Positions 13,911-28,900 of a DNA stretch of 64,000 nucleotides are shown piece by piece. Both the position numbers and the translations under genes were made by a program. The number at the start of each line of letters is the position of its first letter. Within the stretch, counting starts at the first letter, position 1. The notes under the pieces were generated by a model. It saw only the letters and a program-made list of their open reading frames with translations, did not search any database and was not told where the DNA came from. Origin of the DNA: Nematostella vectensis (taxonomy: Eukaryota; Cnidaria; Anthozoa; Actiniaria; Edwardsiidae); contig NC_064037.1 in the NCBI RefSeq assembly GCF_932526225.1, positions 10,894,203 to 10,958,202 of the forward strand, read 5' to 3'.

Positions 13911-16900
13911 GGCAGACAGCGAGACAGATGGACGGACAACCGAATAGACAGACGGAGTGTAAGATCTTACCCCCTCCCTCTGCATCCAAGTCTACAAGGT
14001 ACATCTCTGTTGAGCAGTCCTTTTAGAAGCGAAACCATGTCCTCAGAGAAGTACTCAGGATAGTCGACGTCCTAAGGTAGAAAATATAATAATATTTTCA
14101 CAGAACGTCAGTAAATCAAATATTTTGAGGGATGGGAGGGCATGGCCTCAAAATGTGGAAACCCCGTCTTCACTAATAAATCAAAAAAGGGGTCAGATAT
14201 AAAATATCAGATATAAAATCAGATATAAAATCTTAGGGAGGGGGGGGGCATGAACAAAGAATGGTGGAACTCTGAGTTCTTCATCAATACTGTATACAGA
14301 GGGCAGCACAAGCATCCTGACATATTATTTTATGAACAATTTACATGGCATTCTCATAAGAGGGAGTGCTCTCTATTTAAAGTCCACATAACCTTTCAGA
14401 GCTGATAGACTTTGACAATTCTTTATATTTTCATCTCCCAAATGGTATGTGGTTCGTATGGACCCTATAAAACACGCGTTCGCGCGAATAACTCAAATCT
14501 GTTATATTGAAGTATTTTGGTCAACCTTCGGAAAAAAGGCCGTGAACTGAAAGGCCCGGGTCCAGTCATTTGTGACGTAGATCGAGATGTCAACCAAATT
14601 ACATTAGAAAACAATATGCGCGCGCTAAACCAGTTATTGCTGAAGAGCGTTGGGTGATTACAACTTTTACCGTCATCTTTATATATCAACCTGGTTGTCA
14701 AATGATTATTTAACTTCAGGAAACAAATCTGCAAAATTTAGCAGATATTTTTTAGTCTTTGAATTGTTTTTGCATTGTGCGCGCGCGCTGCATCCGCAAT
14801 CAAGAATGGCGACATTCTCACAAGCGCGCTGTTTTTGAAACCTACAACAAAACGATATTTTCTTTTTTCGCGTACAATTCTCGACTTTAAATTATTCTTC
14901 GCTTTATTGTGGGTAGCATTGCAGTAGAAAACAATTCGCCAATATTTTGTAGTATTGCCATCTCTGAATTTTAACGGATTTAAGGAAAATACGTTGTTTC
15001 AGATTTTCCCGCCAAAACTCGATTCAATCTCCTTTCGCGCGGCCAGGAAAATTTTCAAAGATCTGTAGAAAATTCAGATTTCAATCAAATTCAATTCCCT
15101 TTTCAGAATTTGAAAGTCTATCTATGCTTTGTTTTGGCTAGATTGATATAAGTGAAAGGTTTTAAGAACTTTAAAAGAGCTGACTAACAGTATACATGGC
15201 GGACACCTTAAGAACAGAGAAAAGTGGAACTTCAGTTGAACCTCCACAGGACAGTGAGGGAGGCCTTAGGCACAAACATGACATGATGGTTATTTCCTTA
15301 ACCTTTCTAGGTCAGTTCTAAGAAGTGCTCAGATCATGCTTGTAATATACTGCTACAAGAGAGACCAGGGAGGCGATAGCCCCACTTGTTTTGAAAACTT
15401 ACACGGGGAATTCTTTGAGATTCTGATTGAAGTTCATGGGGGATCCATGGTTCCAAAATAAAGGGTGGATAATGGCCGGATAGACAGCTTATACAGTAAA
15501 CCATCCAGTGGTTCTTGGTAGGTCACATAGTTCTAACAATACTTCATGCTGAATTGGATTTGTCGCGTCGGCAAAGTCAAGCAGGCGAAGGCACATGGAC
15601 AGTAATCCCTGTCCCTCAGACATTGATTTTTTTAATGAAGGGACTTTTCAATTTCTTTTATTCAAAAAGGGGGGTGGATATCCCCCCAATCCACCCCTGA
15701 AGTTGTGATACTTACAAGAGTCAAGGTGAGTCTGTCGATTTCGTGTTTATCCTTTGTCTTGTGTTGTCTGAATGGACTGTGCCTGTCAGCATAGTTAGGT
15801 GATATAAGTAGAAGAAGCAGGAAGAAATACATATATGTTATTTACCAGCTGGGAGGCCCGTATCGTGAAATACCGTGACCGAGGTCTTGAAAATACTGAC
15901 CGAGGCCGAAGACCGAGGTCACGGTATTTCACGATACGGACCTACCCTTAGCTGGGAAATAACATATTTATTTTTCTCTTCAATAGATTTCCCAACTTTG
16001 TTTACCTTACGGCCTTACGGTTGCACGAAGCGAGGTTTCGCTTCTGACTTTCGTCGATGTTCTTGAAAATTTTGTTCGCTCATGATCATTCAATGAACTC
16101 CATTTTGCATTCCCACACCACGCTTTTTATCCTTCAGAAATACAGAACCTCCAAAGAAGACATTCTCTGTGTTTTGACCAACAATTTTGTAAAATAATTT
16201 AATCCAAATTGATACGTCGTTCTCAACTCGAATCGATCGTAGAAATGTCTTCTTTCGCTTCAAATCCTCTACAGACGATAAGATATATTACTCTACAGAC
16301 GATAAGTTATATTCACTAAAGAACTTATCTTGACTGTGGATACGTTAAGCTGGTTAGTCAGATAAATTCCTAGGGTGATTTGTCGTTTTTCTTCGTATGA
16401 AGAGACGATTTGCTGCTTTTTATATCCCAAATAAACTTTCAGCATACTTGAAATTATTGCGCGCGTTGCAAAATTATTATGGCAGGAAATTGTCAAAACA
16501 CAGGGAGTTTGAAGCCGATTTTTTCGAAAAGTCAATGATTCTAGATAAAATAACAAATAAAATGCCGTTTTAGTGTGAAGACATATAACTTCGGGAGTAA
16601 AAATCCAGTTTTCGATGGGCATTTTACAAATCAACTCACTATTTCGAGCTTTGGAGGTGAGCGGTCCGGTATCGCGGGGTCCGGATCGTAGGATACCGGA
16701 CCTCAAGAGAGCCAATCAGAGCGCGCGATTTGATGGATATCGGACCCCGAAAAAAATACAAGTGGCATATGAGAACCAATAGGTGATTTAGTAAATATGT
16801 TAAGGCTGTTACTCATTTCACATCCTACCCAACAAGAAGTTTAAAGAGCATGCAGCCAAGTGAGAACCAGTCGGCACAAGAATCGTATGCCTCGCCCTTC

Positions 16901-19900
16901 TTCAGCACTTCAGGGGCCATATAGCCGTGCGTTCCTCTGCAATAAAAAACAAAGGCACATTGAATCCAATTACAAGTCTTTCAAGTGTACAGATAACTTT
17001 TTCTTTTCCTTATTATACATGTTAGTTGTATCACTTGTATTGTTATGTATGTATGTTTCTATGAAAACAAAATAAAAGTTGAGAAACAACAAAAAAGTGT
17101 ACTACCTTATACTTCTTTATTTTCGTGAGCGAAAAATTGAGTTTGCAGGGGATTTAATTTCGCGAATTATTTGAGGTTCAGGCGAGTTTTATCTTTTGTT
17201 TTTACTTTAAAATGATGTTTACCGACTACTGATACCAAGACCGATATAACTGAAACAAAACAAACACACTGTCCCTTAGCGGCAGCTGAATTTGAATCAA
17301 CTCAAAAGTCAGTCTTAAATTAATGTGAAAGTATTCCTGTTCTCTCGTACAATTATCAAGTATAGTTACATGTCCGGTCATTTTTCGTGAGTCTTTAATT
17401 TCGCGAATTTTCTTAAATCGTGAAAAACGCGAATTTAAGTATGCATGAAAAGTAAGCAGAATAAGTAAGTCTCTGAGTGGAAGTACTGTAGTTATTCTTT
17501 GATTCAGGAGACTTACACACTGGCATGTGGTTTCTTTTTAGAGAAGTCACAAGCGAGGCCAAGATCTGATATTCGTACATGACCATGTTCATCCAGCAGG
17601 ATATTCGCAGGCTATGGGTAAATTGAAAGCAGAATAAATAACAGAGTAAGAAAGGTCAGGAAAATATCCAATTAAAAAATTAGGGGCAGCCCTAAGCATC
17701 ACAGGAATGGTTAGAAATAAGCTGTGACGTCATCAAAATAACTATCACGACCTCATCAAAATTACTATGACCTCAGCACAATCACTATGACCTCAGCAAA
17801 ATCACTATGACCTCAGCAAAATCACTATGACCTCATCAAAATCACTATGACCTCAGCACAATCACTATGACCTCAGCAAAATCACTGACCTCAGCACAAT
17901 CACTATGACCTCAGCAAAATCACTGACCTCAGCAAAATCACTATGACCTCAGCATAATCACTATGACCTCAGCAAAATCACTATGACCTCATCAAAATCA
18001 CTATGACCTCAGCATAATCACTATGACCTCAGCACAATCACTATGACCTCAGCATAATCACTATGACCTCAGCAAAATCACTATGACCTCAAAAAAATCA
18101 CTATGACCTCAGCATGATCACTTTGACCTCAGCATAATCACTATGACCTCAGCATAATCACTATGACCTCAGCATAATCACTATGACCTCAGCAAAATCA
18201 CTATGACCTCAGCATAATCACTATGACCTCAGCATAATCACTATGACCTCAGCATAATCACTATGACCTCAGCAAAATCACTATGACCTCAGCAAAATCA
18301 CTATGACCTCATCAAAATCACTATGACCTCAGCACTATCACTATGACCTCAGCAAAATCACTATGACCTCAGCACAATCACTATGACCTCAGCAAAATCA
18401 CTATGACCTCAGCACAATCACTATGACCTCAGCACAATCACTATGACCTCAGCACAATCACTATGACCTCAGCACAATCACTATGACCTCAGCAAAATCA
18501 CTATGACCTCAGCACAATCACTATGACCTCAGCAAAATCACTATGACCTCAGAAAAATCACTATGACCTCAGCACAATCACTATGACCTCAGCACAATCG
18601 CTATGACCTCATCGAAATCACTATGACCTCATAAAAATCACTATGACCTCCTCAAAATCACTATGACCTCAGCATAATCACTATGACCTTAGCAAAATCA
18701 CATGACCTCAGCAAAACCACTATGACCTCATCGAAATCACTATGACCTCAGCAAAATCACTATGGCCTTGATGCATCATTATGATATGGCGAAAATCACT
18801 AATAACCATGGCTAAATCACTATAAAAATAAACATGACCATGACAAAATTACTTTAACTGCAGCAAAATCACTGTGACTTCAACAAAATCACTATGACCA
18901 TGGAAAAATCACTATGACTGTGTTAAAATTACTTTAACCATGGCAAAATCACTATGACCATGATAAATTATTATGACAGCGGCAAAATCACTAAGACAAA
19001 GACAATAGTACTAACCCAGAAAATCGCAACCATACATCATAGGTGACTTAGTACCACCATCATATCCACCATCACCATAGCAGTAACAACATGCTAGTGA
19101 TGTCACTATAACCAGCACAATAACTACGATCACAGACAAAGACATTGTGCTCAAACCTTGGCCCTCTTTACCTTTAGATCTCTGTAGCAAATTTTGCGCT
19201 CATGCATATGTTGAAGTCCAAGAATGATCTCTGAGGCATAAAACTTCACCTGGAAGAAGATCATTTGAACCATTTGAGCTAACCCTAATAATAATAATGT
19301 CCCATGAACAAAATTTCACGACAAAAAACTCAGTTTGAGAGATGGGGACTAATTATTTTGCACTATGCATTAGCGCTGACCACATAGGTAGAGGCCCGTA
19401 GCCAGGGGGGGTAAGGGGGGGTTTAGAAGAACCACCCCACTCAACTGTAAGGTCCACTCAAATAAAGGAAAATCGAGTACCACTGCGAGCTAGGGCGAGC
19501 TATCTAAGAGAAAATGGTCCGCTAAATGTGTAAACGAACCCCCCACTTAAAATCCTGGCTACGGGCCTGGCTATTTTACCTTTACAAAATGATTTCAATT
19601 TATTCGCTATTGTATACAAATAGAACTCTCTTGTTGTTTTAATCAATGGGAGTGGTGGGAAAGGTTGCCGCTGCTTGACAATAGGCAGACTTCTGGCTGG
19701 GCTTGGGTAAGGCTATTTTACCTTTACAAAATGATTTCAATTTATTCGCTATTGTATACAAATAGAACTCTCTTGTTGTTTTAATCAATGGGAGTGGTGG
19801 GAAAGGTTGCCGCTGCTTAACAATAGGCAGACTTCTGGCTGGGCTTTAGTAAGGCTATTTTACCTTTACAAAATGATTTCAATTTATTCGCTATTGTATA

Positions 19901-22900
19901 CAAATAGAACTCTCTTGTTGTTTTAATCAATGGGAGTGGTGGGAAAGGTTGCCGCTGCTTGACAATAGGCAGACTTCTGGCTGGGCTTGAGTAAGGATCT
20001 CTTACACCATTTTTGCACTTCTTGTGGGGTGGTCAGTGAGGGTATTATGAGTGACACAGGGTGGGGTAAACAATGAAATGCATACATTTGTCAGAGTATT
20101 GGACTAGTATGACATGGTTGGGTTTGTAGGCCAGATGGAATCCATACCTCACTTTCAGCAAAGACACCATGTTGAGAAAGATGATAGTGTAAGTCACCAC
20201 CTGACAAAATAAAACAAAAGCAACAAGCTGTAAATTGGATGAGGAAAATGGAGGATATTACTATCTTCTGGCCCACTAAGTTAATTATTTTCCTTTAATT
20301 AGTGTATTTCACCCTTCAACAGCTAGTATCCATTTGGTGATTTAAAAAAAGTAAAATAAATCATTAATCAACAACTGATTGTTATTTTCAAGCTGTTTTC
20401 TTGTTAAATGCATTTTTAGTTTCACTCCAATAATGGACTCTGATTAGAAACATAATACAGTAGAACAAGGATATAATGATATTGCATGGGGCCGAAAAAC
20501 ATATATCAAGAATATCGTCAAATCAATATTATTTTCAATAACACTTGATGGAAAGCATACTGTTATACTGCATTGAGTATAGCTATGTGGAGTTTCCACA
20601 GTAATGGACTTTGAAAACTTGAGCCCCATACTGAATCAAAATAAATAAGTTCCTTATTTTATGTAATTCTTTAGCCTATTTGAAATTTTCCCTTTTTCCA
20701 AAGAAGAGTTATACTGTATATAACCATTTACCATTCATTAGATCTAGCACAAAGCAGAGCTTGTCAGGAGTTTGGAATGCGTATGTCATACAGACAATAA
20801 ATGGGCAGTTAACCTATGAACAGCAAAACAAACAGCATAAGGAACAAAAAATAACAAAAAATATTACTACTACTAATAGTCCTCATATGATGATATTAAC
20901 TAGTTGGTAACCCATGAGACTTTCATGTTAAGCATAAAAGTCACAACATTTCTCATCCTTTTATTTTTGATCTCTTAACATCTTGCTGGTACCCCCTCTA
21001 CCAATCCATCAACACATCTCTTTTTGGGATATCCTGCTTTACAACTCTAAAGAATCCTGGATACTTTGGATCCTCTGAAGGTGCAATTACAGCAGAAGAA
21101 AAAAAAACACACAACAATCATTGCGTTCTCGATGATAAGGCCATTTTGGCCAAGGAGATTTACAAGGGAAATTGTGCATGGGCAGGATGGAGCTAGAAGG
21201 GTGAGGGGACATTATATGTATGCATACTCACCATAGATAGCATTATCCTCTCATTTAGTGCTAGCGTCTCGCCTTGTTTCAACTTAATCCTCTTTTTGTC
21301 TAGACACTTCATTGCATACCTGGGCAATATGATAACATACATGTTTGAGGGACTTTTCTCCATTTCAAAATTTGCAGAGGAGGGTAATGACTCTCCTTCA
21401 TCAGGAATTACTATTAGAAGAAAAACAACTGGTGATGGAGTTTGGCTCTGCAGTCACCGATTATTTTTTTTAAGGTTTTAGTAAGGCAACAGCAGCTGAT
21501 TCCGTAGTGATTTGGATGGATTGAGCGATAAACAAGAAAACCAGACTTAGAGATCTTTTACATAGTAGACTGAACTACAGTACAGTGCGAAAGATACCAT
21601 TTCAAAAGTAAGCTTTGTATTCAACAATAATCATTATTACTAAGCAGATTATCAGAAGGTGGTTACTCACATTTTGCCTGTATCAGCTTTCCGACATCCA
21701 TACACCTCTCCAAACCCACCCCTACCAATAATTCTATGTACACTAAAGTCATTCATTGTGAGCTGAAAGATAAAGTGGCTGCATTAGCCATACATTGAAT
21801 GCTTGACAACATATGAGGGAAGGTAATGGGGTTTCATTAGGCCCTGGCGGCCCTGGCGGCCACCGAGCGGCGGCAACTTTTTTTTAAAGTCGACTTAAGT
21901 TTTATTTGAACTAAAAAGATAAAATAGCTTCCATCCCCTACTTATTAATCTCCACGGCCTACTCTGAAAGCCCTGCTTAGGTGCATAAACAAACTATCAT
22001 TCAAAATAATAAAAGGGTATACTGTATGTACAATCAGGGAAAAATTACTTAGGGACACAACGGTTTGTGCACGTGTGCGCATCAACATCAGTACCTAGTA
22101 AAACAAAAAACAACTATATGTCTGAAGGATCTAAGTGATTCAATAATGCTAAAACACTTATTTTATTCTACTTTTTTTTTATTCGATACTTTATTTTCCC
22201 CCAAAAAAATTGATGTCACGAAATTTAAATTCAATGAGGTATACATATTTTTTGTTGCTAAAATAAATTGGACGGGCTCAAAAAAAACCAACTGGTTGGT
22301 TTAAATTCAAAGGTTATTGCAGGCAACAAAACAGATTCTTATACTACTGTATATGCAGTAGGAAACAAGGAATGCAAAACATGTCCAACAACAGTTCATA
22401 GATGAAGTAATAGCTCAGAAGTAAATTTAAATTATTATATTATATAATACTTACATTTATATTCAGTTCTAGGTTTTTCCACTGACAGAATCGGTTCCAT
22501 CTATCACTGCAAATAATTTCATTCCAATTTTAGCATTCAAATAATGATTTAAATCTGTTTTGAAAAGATAAGAAAGTCTATATTTTAAAAGGTTGTGGCT
22601 TTACCTTTTCAAAAATTTCTGGAAAACAGTTCCTCTCAAACTGTCTCGAATTTCAAGCATGTAAGGCTGGAATTAAACCAACATATAAGAATATTTAAAG
22701 CATGGTGGTTTAATGCCTCATGTTATACTGTAGATGCGAGAATGATATGGTGTGATGAGACACCCTGGATAATACCTCTTTGGATGGTAAGCTAGTCTTA
22801 AATTTATTTCAATTTTAAGGAGTATTTTTGTCTTCTAGAGGTGAAGCCCAAGTGTATTAATGGTCTCTAGAGGAGGATACCTATGTGTTGGGGGGGGGGG

Positions 22901-25900
22901 GGGGCTAGTTATAGTAATCCCCTGGGTCTTTGGTGGCATAGCTGTCAACCCAACTTAAACAGAAATCTTGTGAAATTTGGTGTAATACTGTAAATATGTA
23001 AAAAAAAAAAAAAAGAAAAAAAAAGAGCCAATGCAGGTGAATATAGAGAATGTATGAACATTTTCACAAAAATCAGGCTTGTGATGAGGTCCAAAATCTT
23101 GTGACACCCATCTAATGCAGATGAGTTGACAGCTATTATTGAGTGGCTACCACCACTCAAGCAGGGAGGCCCACTCATTGACTAATAATTTTAAACAACC
23201 AAAGCCCAAAGCATCATAGTTATGTATATATACAATACAAAACCACAAGGGTAATATAAATTAAATATAGCGACATATCTAATGTACATACCTCGAATAA
23301 ATCTGAAGGAAGCTCTTTTTCAGAGATGTATTTCCAGACATGCTTAAATGCAGATTCTGAAAATGACTGAGAAAGGAATGGATATATTTAGCAAAACTTT
23401 CTCAAGCAAACATAGGATAGTATGCTGCCATTCGTGGTTTATGCTGACATTACATTATTTAGCTGGTGGCACAACTCCAGCAAACCACATAATTGAACAA
23501 CAAAATAAGATACACTAACAAAGAAGTATCTGTACCTGCAGATTTAAACCTAACCTTATTCCTCCATAATGAAAACTCTTTTCATCATACAATTGAGACT
23601 TACATGTGAGCAAGCAAGAAGTTCACGCATAATGAAGTTGTCATAGATTTCTCTGGCTTTTTGTACTCTCTCTTCCTGTGTTTTCAGTTTTTCATAATCT
23701 TTAATCTGAAAGAAAGATCAGCCATGAGATATAAAAAAACATGGATATATGTCTAGCTTATTTTAGCATTGAGATAAGCAAATTTAAATGCTGAATTATC
23801 TGACTTAAAAAAAAAATAAAGAAGGACTGTAAAAGAAAATAATACAGTATATGCAAATGCAAACCAATGGTGTGCTGTTAGTGCTTATAAAGATTAAATC
23901 TAATTCAATTTTGATGGGTTCTTTCCTTGGTAAAAGTGCCCAGATGACAAAATGATTAATCCTTGATTCAAAGATAAATTTGAGAATTTATAAAAAAATA
24001 TTAGTACATGTTAAGGTTTGACATTCTGTCAGTTATAAGCACATTTATATTCTTTTTAATTCAAAGAATATATCAATTTTCTCCCCATATTTTCAGGCAT
24101 TTTGAATTCTCAAATTTTAGATATTAAACTTCAAGTTCTTGGGTCTTTAGAAAAGTAATATCTTGTTTTATTGGATTTTCAAAACAGCCTTCGTGCTGTT
24201 GCTGTATTTCTCGGATCGAACATTGCAACCTCTTATTTAGAGTATATCTCTTTCAGTAACCTAAAAAAAACAAGTATTTACTGTACATAAACAAGCAAGT
24301 AATGTTTTGTGAATAGTTGCCCTTTTAAAGATTTCAATTTGTTTCTGTTCTGTGATATGGCGTGACTGTTCAATGCTCTTTTGTGAGATTGCATGACTTT
24401 TCAATACTTTGTGGTGAGATCGTGTAACTGTTCAATACTGTACTTTGTGGTGAGATTGTGTGACTGTTTAATGCTCCGTGGTGAGATAGTATGACTGTTC
24501 AATACTGTACTTTGTGGTGAGATTGTGTGACTGTTTAATGCTCCGTGGTGAGATAGTATGACTGTTCAATACTGTACTTTGTGGTGAGATTGTGTGACTG
24601 TTTAATGCTCCATGGTGAGATAGTATGACTGTTCAATACTGTACTTTGTAGTGAGATTGTGTGACTGTTTAATGCTCCGTGGTGAGATAGTATGACTGTT
24701 CAATACTGTACTTTGTGGTGAGATTGTGTGACTGTTCAATGCTCCATGGTGAGATAGTATGACTGTTCAATACTGTACTTTGTGGTGAGATTGTGTGACT
24801 GTTCAATGCCCCATGGTGAGATAGTATGACTATTCAATACTGTACTTTGTGGTGAGATTGTGTGACTCTTTAATGCTCTGTGGTGAGATAGTATGACTGT
24901 TCAATACTGTACTTTGTGGTGAGATTGTGTGACTGTTTAATGCTCTGTGGTGAGATAGTATGACTGTTCAATACTGTACTTTGTGGTGAGATTGTGTGAC
25001 TGTTCAATGCTCCATGGTGAGATAGTATGACTATTCAATAGTGTACTTTGTGGTGAGATTGTGTGACTGTTTAATGCTCTGTGGTGAGATAGTATGACTG
25101 TTCAATACTGTACTTTGTGGTGAGATTGTGTGACTGTTCAATGCCCCATGGTGAGATAGTATGACTATTCAATACTGTACTTTGTGGTGAGATTGTGACA
25201 CTGTTCAATGCTCCATGGTGAGATAGTATGACTATTCAATACTGTACTTTGTGGTGAGATTAAGATACTGTTTAATGCTCCATGGTGAGATAGTATGACT
25301 GTTCAATACTGTACTTTGTGGTGAGATTGTGTGACTGTTCAATGCTCCATGGTGAGATAGTATGACTATTCAATACTGTACTTTGTGGTGAGATTAAGAT
25401 ACTGTTTAATGCTCCATGGTGAGATAGTATGACTGTTCAATACTGTACTTTGTGGTGAGATTGTGCGACTGTTAAATGCTCCATGGTGAGATAGTATGAC
25501 TATTCAATACTGTACTTTGTGGTGAGATTGTGTGACTGTTTAATGCTCTGTGGTGAGATAGTATGACTGTTCAATACTGTACTTTGTGGTGAGATTGTGT
25601 GACTGTTTAATGCTCTGTGGTGAGATAGTATGACTGTTCAATACTGTACTTTGTGGTGAGATTGTGTGACTGTTCAATGCTCCATGGTGAGATAGTATGA
25701 CTATTCAATACTGTACTTTGTGGTGAGATTAAGATACTGTTTAATGCTCCATGGTGAGATAGTATGACTGTTCAATACTGTACTTTGTGGTGAGATTGTG
25801 CGACTGTTAAATGCTCCATGGTGAGATAGTATGACTATTCAATACTGTACTTTGTGGTGAGATTGTGTGACTGTTTAATGCTCTGTGGTGAGATAGTATG

Positions 25901-28900
25901 ACTGTTCAATACTGTACTTTGTGGTGAGATTGTGTGACTGTTTAATGCTCTGTGGTGAGATAGTATGACTGTTCAATACTGTACTTTGTGGTGAGATTGT
26001 GTGACTGTTCAATGCTCCATGGTGAGATAGTATGACTATTCAATACTGTACTTTGTGGTGAGATTAAGATACTGTTTAATGCTCCATGGTGAGATAGTAT
26101 GACTGTTCAATACTGTACTTTGTGGTGAGATTGTGCGACTGTTAAATGCTCCATGGTGAGATAGTATGACTATTCAATACTGTACTTTGTGGTGAGATTG
26201 TGTGACTGTTTAATGCTCTGTGGTGAGATAGTATGACTGTTCAATACTGTACTTTGTGGTGAGATTGTGTGACTGTTTAATGCTCTGTGGTGAGATAGTA
26301 TGACTGTTCAATACTGTACTTTGTGGTGAGATTGTGTGACTGTTCAATGCTCCATGGTGAGATTGTATGACTATTCAATACTGTACTTTGTGGTGAGATT
26401 GTGTGACTGTTTAATGCTCTGTGGTGAGATAGTATGACTGTTCAATACTGTACTTTGTGGTGAGATTGTGACACTGTTCAATGCTCTGTGGTGAGATAGT
26501 ATGACTGTTCAATACTGTACTTTGTGGTGAGATTGTGATATTGTTCAATGCTCCATGGTGAGATAGTATGACTGTTCAATACTGTACTTTGTGGTGAGAT
26601 TGTGTGACTGTTCAATGCTCCGTGGTGAGATAGTATGACTGTTCAATACTGTACTTTGTGGTGAGATTGTGTGACTGTTTAATGCTCTGTGGTGAGATAG
26701 TATGACTGTTCAATACTGTACTTTGTGGTGAGATTGTGATATTGTTAAATGCTCCATGGTGAGATAGTATGACTGTTCAATACTGTACTTTGTGGTGAGA
26801 TTGTGTGACTGTTCAATGTTCTGTGGTGAGATAGTATGACTGTTCAATACTGTACTTTGTGGTGAGATTGTGTGACTGTTTAATGCTCTGTGGTGAGATA
26901 GTATGACTATTCAATACTGTACTTTGTGGTGAGATTGTGTGACTGTTTAATGCTCTGTGGTGAGATAGTATGACTGTTCAATACTGTACTTTGTGGTGAG
27001 ATTGTGTGACTGTTTAATGCTCCATGGTGAGATTGTGTGACTGTTCAATGCTCCGTGGTGAGATAGTATGACTGTTCAATACTGTACTTTGTGGTGAGAT
27101 TGTGTGACTGTTCAATACTGTACTTTGTGGTGAGATTGTGTGACTGTTCAATACTGTACTTTGTGGTGAGATAGTATGACTGTTCAATACTGTACTTTGT
27201 GGTGAGATTGTGTGACTGTTTAATGCTCCGTGGTGAGATAGTATGACTGTTCAATACTGTACTTTGTGGTGAGATTGTGTGACTGTTTAATGCTCTGTGG
27301 TGAGATAGTATGACTGTTCAATACTGTACTTTGTGGTGAGATTGTGTGACTGTTTAATGCTCTGTGGTGAGATAGTATGACTGTTCAATACTGTACTTTG
27401 TGGTGAGATTGTGTGACTGTTTAATGCTCTGTGGTGAGATAGTATGACTGTTCAATACTGTACTTTGTGGTGAGATTGTGTGACTGTTTAATGCTCTGTG
27501 GTGAGATAGTATGACTGTTCAATACTGTACTTTGTGGTGAGATTGTGTGACTGTTTAATGCTCTGTGGTGAGATAGTATGACTGTTCAATACTGTACTTT
27601 GTGGTGAGATTGTGTGACTCTTTAATGCTCTGTGGTGAGATAGTATGACTGTTCAATACTTTGTGGTGAGATTGCATGACTGTTTAATACTCTGTGGTGA
27701 GATTGTGTGACTGTTTAAAGCTGCAGTTTTACTTCCGGAGGTCTGACAGAAACCTCAACCGTTAAAAGACAAAAGAATCTATTATAATCCGAGATATATA
27801 ACAGGCCATCAGTTCTAAATTATCAATCACAACCTCAAAGAAACTTCCAATAGAGACATATTTTGAAATATTTTTCATTTTCTATTAAAAATCATCGGAG
27901 AATGGTTCGTAATCGACAGGAAGTAAACTGGTGACAATGCGGCTTTAATACTTTGTGGTGAGATTGTGTGACTGTTTAAAGCTTTGTGGACATGGTGTGA
28001 CTGTTCAATACTTTGTGGTGTGGCTGTGTGACTGTTTAATGCTCTTTGGTGAGATGGTGTGACTGTTTAATACTTTGTGGTGAGTTTGTGTGACTGTTCA
28101 ATGCTCTTTGGTGAGGTGGTGTGACTGTTCATTGCTATGTGGTGAGATTGTGTGACTGTTCAATGCTCTTCGGTGAGATGGTGTGACTGTTTAATACTTT
28201 GTGGTGAGACTGTGTGACTGTTCAATGCTCTTTGGTGAGACTGTTTATTGCTCTGGGTACTTTTATTGGCCAATCAACGGCGTAGTACAAATCTTGTATG
28301 AATATATTAGCACCATAGTGAGGCTGGCTATCCGTTGCACCAGAGGCTCTTTCGCTTCGCTCGAATCGTTGTCGCCGCGAAGCTCAGAGCCTCTGGTACC
28401 CAGGGTATGCTCTGGGGTGAGATGGTGTGACTTTTCAATGCTCTGTATGACATGGGATAAATGTTCCATGCTTTTTATTGAAATTTAAATTTTTATAGAG
28501 CTTTGAAAATGTGTGAAGAGGGATTGAAAGGAAAAATAAAGCTTTCTGTTTTAGCAGGAAAATTTTTCTGCTTCACTCTGCTTTAATTTGAGATGGCAAT
28601 AATACAAAATATTAAAGAAAAGTTTTGTGTTGCAATACTCCCAAAATGAAAAACAAGTAAAGCAGAGAATAACATGCAAAAATTTAAATAGGGTTTTGGG
28701 TAGTATAAAAAAAAATGAATGTTGCCATCCTTGATTGTGCATGCAGTACTTGTGCCAAAAAACTTACAACTTAAAAAATGTTTGCTAAATTCTACAGTCT
28801 TGTTTCGTGAACTTAAACAATTAGTAATAATAATAATTATCTTCGGTAAAAACTAAGAACACATAAAAACATATAAAATGGGTATCATTTGATAAGAGAA

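Noticed and set aside
12848-14026. 392-codon plus-strand frame
   Set aside because: It runs through the 52-bp minisatellite and the CAGA microsatellite, antisense to GRK exons 17 and 16.
17720-18775. CRISPR-like regular repeats
   Set aside because: Units are contiguous with no unique spacers, and the host is a metazoan; these are minisatellites.
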